Shown: positions 1-6,680 of the stretch, one piece after another
Position numbering within the stretch: position 1 is the stretch's first letter
Layout of the letters: every line of letters starts with the position of its first letter
Origin: Schlesneria sp.
GTDB lineage: Bacteria > Planctomycetota > Planctomycetia > Planctomycetales > Planctomycetaceae
Assembly (NCBI GenBank): GCA_025353525.1
Contig: JANXOO010000878.1
Span: 1-7,346, forward strand
Length of the DNA: 7,346 bases
Reading direction: 5' to 3'
Notes under the pieces: generated by a model
What the model was told of the DNA's origin: nothing
Seen by the model: only the letters and a program-made list of their open reading frames with translations
Databases searched by the model: none
Position numbers and translations under genes: made by a program

Positions 1-657
1 CGTCCCCTCGTGGCGGAGCGTCCCTCGGTGCAGCAGTCCCAGGCGATCGCAGATCTGCGACGCTTCGTCCAATCGGTGCGTCGACACGACGACAGCCTTT
101 CCTAGCGAACGAAGGTGGCCGATGTACTGAAAAATCACATGGGTACCGACCACATCCAGGCCGCGTGTCGGTTCGTCGAGCAACATGATGGGCGGGTCAT
201 GCATCAAAGCGCGTGCGAGCGTGACGCGTTGCTTCTGCCCGGTACTCAATGTCGAACAACGCTGATCGATAAATCGGCCCAGGTCGAGCAATTCAATCAG
301 AGAATCGAGTCGCTCGCGGGCCACAGAAGGCTTGACGCTGTAGAGATCAGCGAAAAAGAGCAACATTTCGCGAGGACTGAGCCATTGGTACAAACCGGCA
401 CTCGCCGAAACCAGTCCAATTCGCCGTTTGACCTCGTCCGGAAATTCCGAAACGTGGAATCCATCGACGACGGCATCGCCACTCGTCGGTTGCAACAGCC
501 CAAGAATCATCCGCAAGGTGGTCGTTTTTCCGGCACCGTTCGGGCCAAGAAGGCCATAAACTTCGCCCGCCCGAACTGCAAACGACAACCGATCGACGGC
601 AATGAGCGTATTGCCTCCGGAAGTGAATTGTCGAGAGATTTCGTCAACGGTGATCAT
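1..657 (-). CDS. ABC transporter ATP-binding protein, NatA-like (partial, C-terminus off the left edge)
   Basis: This is the nucleotide-binding subunit of an ABC exporter. It would hydrolyse ATP on the cytoplasmic face to drive an ABC-2 or NatB-type permease. I translated the minus strand from the ATG at 657; the frame stays open for 219 codons to base 1, so the C-terminus is missing. Walker A is GPNGAGKT (residues 38-45), the signature is LSTGQKQR (137-144), Walker B is IMLLDEPT (157-164) with catalytic E162, the D-loop is GLD (166-168) and the switch histidine is H194. Two features point to the NatA subgroup: the signature has T for the second residue of LSGGQ, and the usual Q-loop glutamine is replaced in the stretch [15 protein letters not shown] (83-97). 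The start has only a weak GGA six bases upstream. The cognate permease probably lies further left, outside the window. The substrate cannot be told from sequence. The family call is secure; the NatA subgroup is likely. Confidence 0.93.
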   Translation of the reverse strand, partial: MITVDEISRQFTSGGNTLIAVDRLSFAVRAGEVYGLLGPNGAGKTTTLRMILGLLQPTSGDAVVDGFHVSEFPDEVKRRIGLVSASAGLYQWLSPREMLLFFADLYSVKPSVARERLDSLIELLDLGRFIDQRCSTLSTGQKQRVTLARALMHDPPIMLLDEPTRGLDVVGTHVIFQYIGHLRSLGKAVVVSTHRLDEASQICDRLGLLHRGTLRHEGT

Positions 658-687
658 CAGAGGTCCGCAGAAACCATACCACAGCGA

Positions 688-1215
688 TTACGATTTGAAG
701 GGCGATGATAACGAGACCGCGCGAAAGTGGCGAATCACCCCGCAACGATCACCCCGAGCGGATTCGGAATTGGCGGGATCAAAGGGCGAGTTGACCTGCC
801 CGGAAGTCAAGTTGGCGAACTCACCGCGTGAGCCAATCCAGTTACATGGCGTTTCCACGTTCCCGACAAATTCGGAATCCGCCCCATTGTGTCTGATTCG
901 GTCGTCGTGCGTTACGCTCAATGTCGGGTTTCGAACGTCACCGAGCCACAGACGGCTTGAATTGCGAAAAACGTCAACGAGACGCTCTGCCCCCGTCTCC
1001 TGAGGAACATCAATATTCCTTCCCGACAAGTACTCCGCGAAGTGCGGAGGAACGACTGTCTGTGATCCCATCGCGATCAAACAGAGAACGACGGGGATTC
1101 GGAGGCATTCTGCCGGGCAAGTCGCTACGATTTCACCTTCGATCGATGCACGACCGCTGACTGTGAACACCGCATCGATCCGGAAGTCGGGCGTAAGATC
1201 ACAGGACGACCGCAT
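688..1215 (-). CDS. Doubtful hypothetical protein, 175 codons
   Basis: I do not recognise this product. The frame runs from an ATG at 1215 to a TAA at 688-690, 30 bases before the ABC ATPase start and in the same direction. In favour: an open frame this long is not expected in a short non-coding gap, AAAGGAC lies directly before the ATG, and the position would suit the first gene of an operon with the ATPase. Against: the AAAGGA is only one base from the ATG, much closer than normal. The protein is polar with no clear hydrophobic core, signal peptide or motif, and codon-position bias judged by eye is weak. Long frames on the other strand overlap it. It could be a lineage-specific protein, a decayed gene, or chance. 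Confidence 0.28.
   Translation of the reverse strand: MRSSCDLTPDFRIDAVFTVSGRASIEGEIVATCPAECLRIPVVLCLIAMGSQTVVPPHFAEYLSGRNIDVPQETGAERLVDVFRNSSRLWLGDVRNPTLSVTHDDRIRHNGADSEFVGNVETPCNWIGSRGEFANLTSGQVNSPFDPANSESARGDRCGVIRHFRAVSLSSPFKS
758..882. repeat. 14-base imperfect inverted repeat in the upstream region
   Basis: The left arm (758-771) reads GCGGATTCGGAATT. The right arm (869-882) reads AATTCGGAATCCGC, whose reverse complement matches the left arm at 13 of 14 positions; the only difference is the central base. Because each arm is itself close to palindromic, both also carry ATTCGGAAT in direct orientation, at 762 and 870. A CTCAC-CGC-GTGAG palindrome lies between them at 820-832. These could be paired binding sites for a regulator or a weak long-range hairpin. 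The role is unproven. Confidence 0.4.
1033..1049. repeat. Perfect 6-bp hairpin
   Basis: CTCCGC (1033-1038) and GCGGAG (1044-1049) are perfect complements around a five-base GAAGT loop. No T-tract follows on either strand, so this is not an intrinsic terminator. It falls inside the doubtful minus-strand frame and may be chance. Confidence 0.35.
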
Positions 1216-1236
1216 GTCCTTTAATTCTGAATTGAC

Positions 1237-1252
1237 GGAGATTTAGACCTTG
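1237..1252 (+). promoter_or_regulatory. Ribosome binding site fixing the TTG start of the cytochrome gene
   Basis: GGAG at 1237-1240 lies nine bases before TTG at 1250. The next in-frame ATG, codon 10 at 1277, has no purine-rich site before it, and starting there would remove the N-terminal part that includes the Lys of the signal peptide. The ATG at 1259 is out of frame. The TTG start is therefore preferred. Confidence 0.6.
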
Positions 1253-4200
1253 TCGAAATATGTTCTCTCGCAGTTAATGATCACGTCGATTGTTGTTTGC
1301 ATGACATGGTCTGTGCGCGTTTTTGCGGGACCGCCAGTGGCACCGACAGACCCTCTCACGCCCGAAGAACAGCGGACCAAATTCAAACTTCCGCCCGGGT
1401 TTGAGATTCAATTGGTCGCGGCTGAGCCCGATATTCAAAAGCCGATGAATCTGGCCTTTGATGGCCGGGGGCGATTGTGGGTGACGCATTCGATTGAATA
1501 CCCGTTTGCCGCAGCAGATTCGAACCTGTCAAAAGACGGGCTGACGGTATTGGACGGAATCGGTGCCGATGGTCGAGCGACTAAAGTGACAAAATTCGCT
1601 GACAAATTGAATATCCCGATCGGAGTTCTGCCGATGCCAGGTGAGCGTGAAGCGATCGTCTGGTCGATCCCGAACCTCTGGAAGTTGACCGACACCGACG
1701 GGGACGGATCGGCTGACAAACGCGAAATACTTTATGGACCGTTCGACTTTGCTGACACACACGGCAATCAGAATTCGATCCGGTTGGGACTCGATGGATG
1801 GGTCTATGCATGTCATGGATTTCGGAACGATTCGAAGATCAGGCGCAAGGGCGAGGGACCTGTCGTTCTTGAAATGCAATCGGGTAACACATACCGCTTT
1901 CGGCCCGACGGTTCAGCAATTGAGCAGATCTCGTGGGGGCAAGTCAATCCGTTCGGCATGTGCGTCGATTCGCGAGGCGACTACTTTAACGCCGACTGCC
2001 ATTCCAAACCAATCACCATGCTGCTGCGTGGCGGGTATTACGACAGTTTTGGCAAGCCGCACGATGGATTGGGGTTTGCCCCGATTTCGACATCGAACGA
2101 TCACGGGTCAACCGGGATCGCAGGCATTGTAGCCTATGCGTCGAATCACTTTCCCCGCGAGTATTCCGGTTCGATGTTCGTCGGCAACGTCGTGACGAAC
2201 ATCGTTCATCGTGATCGGCCTCAATGGCGGGGCTCCTCTCCATGGATCGAGCAGCCGGAAGATTTCCTCACTTGTGACGACTGGTGGTTCCACCCTGTCG
2301 ATTTGCAACTCGGCCCCGACGGAGCGCTCTATATTTGCGATTTTTACAATTCGATCATCGGTCACTATGAAGTCGACCTGAAGCATCCCCTGCGCGACCG
2401 TCACCGCGGGCGAATCTGGCGAGTCGTCTATACCGGCGAGAAGGGAACCACGTCGCACGCAGTGCCGAACCTGACTCAAATGCCGATCGACGAGTTACTC
2501 GACCGTTTGTCTGATAGCAATACGACAATCCGACACTTCGCAAGCTTCGACCTCGAAAAGCGATTCGGCAAGGCTGCATTCGATCGGGCTCGAAAACGAC
2601 TGATCGAGCCTGACCCGGTCGACGCTGATCAGCTGGCGCGTCATGCTGACCGGCGTGTGCAGATTCTGTGGATGTTATGGCGCAATCAGCAACTGGATGA
2701 GGCGTTGACCGGGCGACTGGCATCGGACTCGCAGGCCATCGTCCGTATTCATCTGATCAAGGCATTGGGTGAGACTGTTCGCTGGAACGACAATCAGGCG
2801 GAAATTGTTCGGCGCGCGACTCGTGACGCTGATCCGTTTGTGCGACGTGCGGCCGCCACGGCTTTGGGATTGCATCCCGATGCGGCAAACCTCAAGCCGC
2901 TTGTTCAATTATGGAAATCGACTGACGCGGATGATGTCCAATTGATTCATTCCGCCAGAATCGCACTCAGAAATCAGCTCCGCGTGTCAGATGTGGTCGA
3001 TCAAATTGGCGCAGCACGACTCTCACGCGACGAACTCGATCATGTGGCGGAGATTGCCTTGGCCGTTCCTGGCGAAGCCGCTGCCTGGTTCACTTTCAAT
3101 TACGTTCGCGAACACGAGGTGACACCATCGATCCTCGACAAGAGTCTGACGCACGTTGCAAAAAATGTCCGGCCCGAGCGACTTGACGATGTTGTCGAAT
3201 ACATACAACGCACCGTTCCACGCGACATCAATCGGCAGTCTTCGTTGTTTCACTCGATCTTTAGCGGCCTGACGCAACGAGGTGGCAAACTGTCTGCCGA
3301 TTCTGCGCTCGGACGTTGGGCGATGGAACTCACGGCCGCGAGGCTGAACCCCGACCGATTAAAGTCGGTCCCATGGACGAATATCGCCGCCGGAACAGCA
3401 CCGACTGCCTCTCCGTGGGGAATCAGCCATCGTGGCTCAACTGATGGCAACGCGGACGCACTGTTCTTCGACAGCCTTTCCAATGGTGAGCAACTGACGG
3501 GAACGCTGCGTTCTGCTCCTTTCACCATTCCCGATCAATTGACGTTCTGGATGTGCGGTCACAATGGAATGCCCGGTACAGAATTTCTCCTTCGGAATTT
3601 CGTTCGGCTGACGCTGGTCGAAAACGGTGAAGTGGTGGCGTCAGCCAATCCCCCGCGAAACGATGTCGCTCAGGCATATACGTGGAATCTGAAGCAATGG
3701 TCGGGAAAGCAGGGCCGATTCGAAGCGGTCGATGGAGATACGGCGACGGCTTATGCCTGGTTGGCTGTCGGACGCTTCGAACCTCAGGTTGTGGCCGCCC
3801 CGGTGGCTGACTTCGCCTTCAGCGATGCCACGCTGGCGACGTTTATCCGAGTCGCCGATCAGCTTCGACTAGTGACGCTGGCCCCTCCGATCATCGAACT
3901 GCTGAATGATGCGAGCATTGAATTGACGACTCGCATGGCAGCGGCACAGTCTGGACTGAATCTTGAGCCGGCCGCTGCAATTGCCGGGCTGACCGGGATC
4001 ATTCAGAGTTCGACGGAGTCGACCGCATTACGAACATATGCGGCTCAATTGCTCGGCTCTGTCAATTCAGAGACCTCTCGGGATTCACTCGCAACCGCAC
4101 TACGAAATGCACCGGCACCGCTGCAACAGCCGATCGCACTGGCAATGGCGGGAACGCGCGAGGGGGGCGAATTACTGTTCTCGCTGATCGCCAGTGGCCG

Positions 4201-4801
4201 AGCATCTGCACGGTTACTACAGGACAAACCGGTGCTGGACAGGTTGTCGAGCGTTCCGATCGATGATCGTGACCTGAAGATTCGGGAGCTAACGATCGGG
4301 CTTCCGGCCGCTGACGATCGGTTAAAGCAAACAATCGCCAGGTTTGCATCGGATTTTGCGAATTCGGGTGCGAGTCCCGAAGCCGGAGCCGCCGTTTTCA
4401 AAAAAGCGTGCGTCGCCTGCCACAGAATCAGCGATGCAGGTGGAAAAGTCGGACCGCAACTTGACGGTGTGGGCAATCGTGGCCTGGAACGTTTGCTTGA
4501 GGATGTTCTCGATCCAAACCGGAATGTCGACGCCGCGTTTCGTGCGACGATCATCGAAAGAAAGAACGGCCTGGTCATATCGGGGCTCAAGCTGCGCGAT
4601 GAGGGGACGACATTGATTCTTGGCGACAGTCAGGGGAAAGAGGTGCAGATTCCAAACGATGAGATCGAGGAACTTCGGCTTTCAAACCTCTCGCCGATGC
4701 CATCCAATTTTGCCGAGCAACTGACGGAAGCTGACCTGAAAGCACTTATGACATTCCTGCTTGGTCAGCGTCGTCCTCCGGCGCAGCCCGTCGAGAAATG
4801 A
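1250..4801 (+). CDS. PVC-type secreted dehydrogenase-like protein with HEAT-like repeats and C-terminal cytochrome c
   Basis: This is probably an exported redox protein that passes electrons from an unknown organic substrate to a c-type haem. A signal peptide covers residues 1-26 (hydrophobic 9-22, likely cut at VFA|GPP). Residues about 40-393 form the PVC-type membrane-bound dehydrogenase region, a beta-propeller related to glucose/sorbosone dehydrogenases. It contains a calcium-type loop DTDGDGSAD (148-156) and ends in GRIWRVVY. HEAT-like helices follow at about 410-580, with further helical sequence to about 720. A separate beta-rich-looking module at 723-845 contains CGHNG (769-773) and WLAVGRF (837-843). 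More helical repeats follow at about 860-1010. The cytochrome c domain lies at about 1040-1175, with CVACH (1054-1058) as the haem site and M1150 the likely sixth ligand. The length of 1183 residues fits this family. The enzymatic substrate is unknown; planctomycetes carry many paralogues. The gene reads alone, has a strong terminator, and starts at TTG. Confidence 0.95.
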   Translation: MSKYVLSQLMITSIVVCMTWSVRVFAGPPVAPTDPLTPEEQRTKFKLPPGFEIQLVAAEPDIQKPMNLAFDGRGRLWVTHSIEYPFAAADSNLSKDGLTVLDGIGADGRATKVTKFADKLNIPIGVLPMPGEREAIVWSIPNLWKLTDTDGDGSADKREILYGPFDFADTHGNQNSIRLGLDGWVYACHGFRNDSKIRRKGEGPVVLEMQSGNTYRFRPDGSAIEQISWGQVNPFGMCVDSRGDYFNADCHSKPITMLLRGGYYDSFGKPHDGLGFAPISTSNDHGSTGIAGIVAYASNHFPREYSGSMFVGNVVTNIVHRDRPQWRGSSPWIEQPEDFLTCDDWWFHPVDLQLGPDGALYICDFYNSIIGHYEVDLKHPLRDRHRGRIWRVVYTGEKGTTSHAVPNLTQMPIDELLDRLSDSNTTIRHFASFDLEKRFGKAAFDRARKRLIEPDPVDADQLARHADRRVQILWMLWRNQQLDEALTGRLASDSQAIVRIHLIKALGETVRWNDNQAEIVRRATRDADPFVRRAAATALGLHPDAANLKPLVQLWKSTDADDVQLIHSARIALRNQLRVSDVVDQIGAARLSRDELDHVAEIALAVPGEAAAWFTFNYVREHEVTPSILDKSLTHVAKNVRPERLDDVVEYIQRTVPRDINRQSSLFHSIFSGLTQRGGKLSADSALGRWAMELTAARLNPDRLKSVPWTNIAAGTAPTASPWGISHRGSTDGNADALFFDSLSNGEQLTGTLRSAPFTIPDQLTFWMCGHNGMPGTEFLLRNFVRLTLVENGEVVASANPPRNDVAQAYTWNLKQWSGKQGRFEAVDGDTATAYAWLAVGRFEPQVVAAPVADFAFSDATLATFIRVADQLRLVTLAPPIIELLNDASIELTTRMAAAQSGLNLEPAAAIAGLTGIIQSSTESTALRTYAAQLLGSVNSETSRDSLATALRNAPAPLQQPIALAMAGTREGGELLFSLIASGRASARLLQDKPVLDRLSSVPIDDRDLKIRELTIGLPAADDRLKQTIARFASDFANSGASPEAGAAVFKKACVACHRISDAGGKVGPQLDGVGNRGLERLLEDVLDPNRNVDAAFRATIIERKNGLVISGLKLRDEGTTLILGDSQGKEVQIPNDEIEELRLSNLSPMPSNFAEQLTEADLKALMTFLLGQRRPPAQPVEK

Positions 4802-4827
4802 ATCGAAGAACCGAAACCTCAAAGTGA

Positions 4828-4854
4828 CCCGAGCGGCACGCATCGGGATTTTTT
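4828..4854 (+). terminator. Intrinsic terminator of the cytochrome gene
   Basis: The stem is CCCGAGCG (4828-4835) pairing with CGC-A-TCGGG (4839-4847), with a three-base GCA loop and one bulged A at 4842. It is followed by A and six Ts (4849-4854). It starts 27 bases after the stop codon at 4801. The same hairpin on the minus strand would lie just past the SDR gene but is followed by TCACTTT, not a clean T-run, so it should terminate mainly rightward transcription. Confidence 0.78.
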
Positions 4855-4877
4855 ACTTCTTCTTCACACTTCGCTCA

Positions 4878-5699
4878 TTACTTCTTCCGATCCGCCGCCA
4901 TTTTCAAATACCGCCGTGTCGTGACGCGGACGATCCATTCCCCGATCGTGGGGAATGCCTGGCAAAGGACGAAGACGGGTCGCAATGCCGGAAAATTGAC
5001 GATCAATTCAGGCCGATTGTTTCGAATCGATTTGACAACCGCTCGTGCGACTGCCTCGGCTGATGTCGATCCGAGATACCACGGAGTGCCGCGACCAGCT
5101 CTTTTCTTGACGATTTCGTAAACGCCGCCGTCGGTTGCGAATCCCGGACAGATTGCCGATGCGCTGACGCCGGTCTTGTGCAATTCGACGCGCAACGATT
5201 GCGTCATTGCGATCATCCCGGCTTTCGATGCCCCGTAGGCTGCACCGAATGCTGGCCCCGACTTTCCGGCGGTCGACGCCATATTGACGATGTGACCTCG
5301 ACCGGCCTTAAGCATCGATGGAAGCACAAAACGCGCCAGCAACAGCGCTGAGATGAGATTGACCTGAATCGTGCGGACGATCTCCTGTGGCTCGATCACA
5401 TCGAACGGACAAAACGCTTCGATTCCGGCGTTGTTGACCAATACGTCAATCACTCCGAATTCTGCCAACGCCGTATCGACGAGCGACTTCAGTTGCGCTT
5501 CGTCCGCGACATCGGTCGGTACGACGAGGGCTCGAATTCCCAGCGACCGCAGTTCGGTCGCCAGTTCGTCGAGCAATTCGCGCGAACGTGCCGCCAGCAC
5601 CAGATTCATTCCTTCGCGAGCCAATCCCTTTGCGACCGCGAGACCCAGTCCCCGCGAAGCTCCCGTAATCAGCGCCGTTCGTCCTCGAAGTTCTTTCAC
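4878..5699 (-). CDS. Short-chain dehydrogenase/reductase (SDR), classical type
   Basis: This is an NAD(P)-dependent oxidoreductase interconverting a carbonyl and an alcohol on an unknown substrate. The 273 residues show the full classical SDR set: the TGASRGLG cofactor loop (12-19), the acidic D63 of TDV that contacts adenine, NNAG (89-92), the catalytic tetrad N114, S142, Y155 and K159 (YGASK, 155-159), and PG at 185-186. Basic residues R16 and R38 near the adenosine-ribose site suggest NADPH rather than NADH; this is inference. A tail beyond about residue 230 contains the hydrophobic PVFVLCQAFP and basic residues, and might aid membrane or lipid contact. The start is GTG at 5699, overlapping the acyltransferase stop in the four bases GTGA. 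AAAAGGA lies eight bases upstream. It is the last gene of the leftward set and converges on the cytochrome gene. The family is certain; the substrate is unknown. Confidence 0.95.
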   Translation of the reverse strand: MKELRGRTALITGASRGLGLAVAKGLAREGMNLVLAARSRELLDELATELRSLGIRALVVPTDVADEAQLKSLVDTALAEFGVIDVLVNNAGIEAFCPFDVIEPQEIVRTIQVNLISALLLARFVLPSMLKAGRGHIVNMASTAGKSGPAFGAAYGASKAGMIAMTQSLRVELHKTGVSASAICPGFATDGGVYEIVKKRAGRGTPWYLGSTSAEAVARAVVKSIRNNRPELIVNFPALRPVFVLCQAFPTIGEWIVRVTTRRYLKMAADRKK

Positions 5700-5714
5700 G
5701 CAGAGTGTCCTTTT
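5696..5714 (-). promoter_or_regulatory. GTGA stop/start overlap with strong ribosome binding site
   Basis: Read on the minus strand, AAAAGGA (5714-5708) lies eight bases before GTG at 5699. The acyltransferase stop TGA occupies 5698-5696, so the two genes share GTGA. This fixes the GTG start and predicts coupled translation of the acyltransferase and SDR. Confidence 0.75.
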
Positions 5715-6511
5715 GCTGTGTCTGTGTTTTGCGGGTTCTCCGCACCGTCACCGTCGGCCGGCACGACAAGTTTCTTTAATTCGTCGGCGATGTCACCATT
5801 CAGTACCGATTCCATCTCGATCAGGCAATCGGCGACGAACGAGCCATCCATCAGGCGGTGGTCGTACAACATCGTCACGCGACATCGGAGATGTTCGTCG
5901 AGAGGTCCGTAAGTCAGATTGCTGGTCAAATACCCAGGCGGGTCCTGAATGGTGACCCCCTTTCCGGCCAACGTCGTGAGAAAGTACGTCCCTGATCGAT
6001 GTGCCTTTGCTGAGAGCGTGATATTCAGATTCCACCACCATAGAAGGCGTCGTAAAAATGTCGGTAGTGCGCTCAGTTGCCATTGCTGCCGAAAGATTTT
6101 TGGAACGGGCTCCGTCAGATAGCGATCGAGCTTCGATTGCAAAGCCGGTAACGGCATTTGTTCGGGCCGCTCGAAGCGTGAGAGCAGGACCCAGGGCTCG
6201 TCGTTGTGAATCCGATGAGTGGCCATCATCGCCACGTTATCAGAATGCTGGTAGATATGAGGCCACGGCCAGAATTGGTACGACTGTCGTAACACCGGAC
6301 GCCGCGCGGCGACGATCGCGAAGGCCTTGATAAACAGCAACGACCAGGAAATGCGGTTCCGTAATCGGGTCCGCAGACTGGCCACATGTGCCAGATCGAA
6401 CTGGCGGTCATGTGCGCAGACTTCGATCTTGCGATGAAAGTGCAAAACATCGATTGTCAATCGCCGACTTCGCGGAATAAGCATTCTTCCTGACGGTCTG
6501 TCGATGGTCAT
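5696..6511 (-). CDS. Stand-alone E2-like acyltransferase (2-oxoacid dehydrogenase acyltransferase catalytic-domain fold)
   Basis: The 271 residues resemble the catalytic domain of dihydrolipoamide acyltransferases and chloramphenicol acetyltransferase relatives. The key evidence is the active-site motif YDHRLMDG, with H218 as catalytic base and D222 and G223 completing HxxxDG. It is preceded by a strand-like LTYGPLDEHLRCRVTML and followed by a helix, as in that fold. An upstream block, ISWSLLFIKAFAIVAARRP (about 54-72), also fits. There is no lipoyl domain, no E1/E3-binding domain and no Ala/Pro linker, so it is unlikely to work in a 2-oxoacid dehydrogenase complex. It more likely transfers acyl groups from CoA or a carrier to an unknown acceptor. 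The Trp/Arg/Leu-rich stretch around 152-163 (FLRRLLWWWNLN) may contact membrane or lipid. The start is ATG at 6511 with AGGGG four bases upstream. The stop overlaps the SDR start, implying a shared pathway. The fold assignment is fairly secure; the reaction is not known. Confidence 0.82.
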   Translation of the reverse strand: MTIDRPSGRMLIPRSRRLTIDVLHFHRKIEVCAHDRQFDLAHVASLRTRLRNRISWSLLFIKAFAIVAARRPVLRQSYQFWPWPHIYQHSDNVAMMATHRIHNDEPWVLLSRFERPEQMPLPALQSKLDRYLTEPVPKIFRQQWQLSALPTFLRRLLWWWNLNITLSAKAHRSGTYFLTTLAGKGVTIQDPPGYLTSNLTYGPLDEHLRCRVTMLYDHRLMDGSFVADCLIEMESVLNGDIADELKKLVVPADGDGAENPQNTDTAKGHSA

Positions 6512-6660
6512 ATGTCCCCTGTCACGTGCAAAGCCCGCCGTTCAATGGCAGGGCGAGGCGTTCCATCCTGTTCATGAATCTCAAACGTTGGCAGAACATG
6601 CACGGAAGAAGCGAAAATGACAAGACCAAAGCCAGAAGCTCCCATCGTCCTCATTTGTGC

Positions 6661-6670
6661 TATTCGAATA
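6661..6670. repeat. Perfect 10-base palindrome after the permease stop
   Basis: TATTCGAATA reads the same on both strands and lies 10 bases past the permease stop codon. It has no loop or T-tract, so it is not an intrinsic terminator. It could be a protein-binding site or chance. Confidence 0.3.
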
Positions 6671-6680
6671 TCGGCGATCA

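Larger units (their letters stand above)
658..1249. other. 592-base region between divergent genes, no recognised gene
   Basis: This stretch separates the minus-strand ABC ATPase from the plus-strand cytochrome gene and should hold both promoters unless it contains a gene. It carries one open minus-strand frame (688-1215, listed separately) and overlapping plus-strand frames at 602-1003 and 921-1160, none with a recognisable domain. It also holds several small repeats: two copies of ATCACCCCG 14 bases apart (734 and 748), a 14-base inverted repeat with one mismatch (758-771 and 869-882), a CTCAC-CGC-GTGAG palindrome (820-832) and a hairpin CTCCGC-GAAGT-GCGGAG (1033-1049). I found no convincing -35/-10 pair, tRNA, or terminator with a T-tract. 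Confidence 0.6.

Noticed and set aside
115..708. Plus-strand open frame of 197 codons
   Set aside because: It is antisense to the ABC ATPase, whose Walker A, signature and Walker B motifs are clear on the minus strand. The plus-strand product has no recognisable features.
602..1003. Plus-strand open frame of 133 codons in the upstream region
   Set aside because: It begins inside the ABC ATPase coding region on the opposite strand, and its product is polar with no domain. No good ribosome site was seen.
921..1160. Plus-strand 79-codon frame just before the cytochrome gene
   Set aside because: It is Arg/Ser-rich and low in hydrophobic residues, ends 90 bases before the next gene, and looks like chance or a shadow of the minus-strand frame.
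4045..4590. Minus-strand open frame of 181 codons
   Set aside because: It lies wholly inside the cytochrome gene and overlaps the haem-binding domain; a composition shadow.
5371..5955. Plus-strand open frame of 194 codons
   Set aside because: It is antisense to the SDR and acyltransferase, both with intact motifs. The product is Ser/Arg-rich and featureless.
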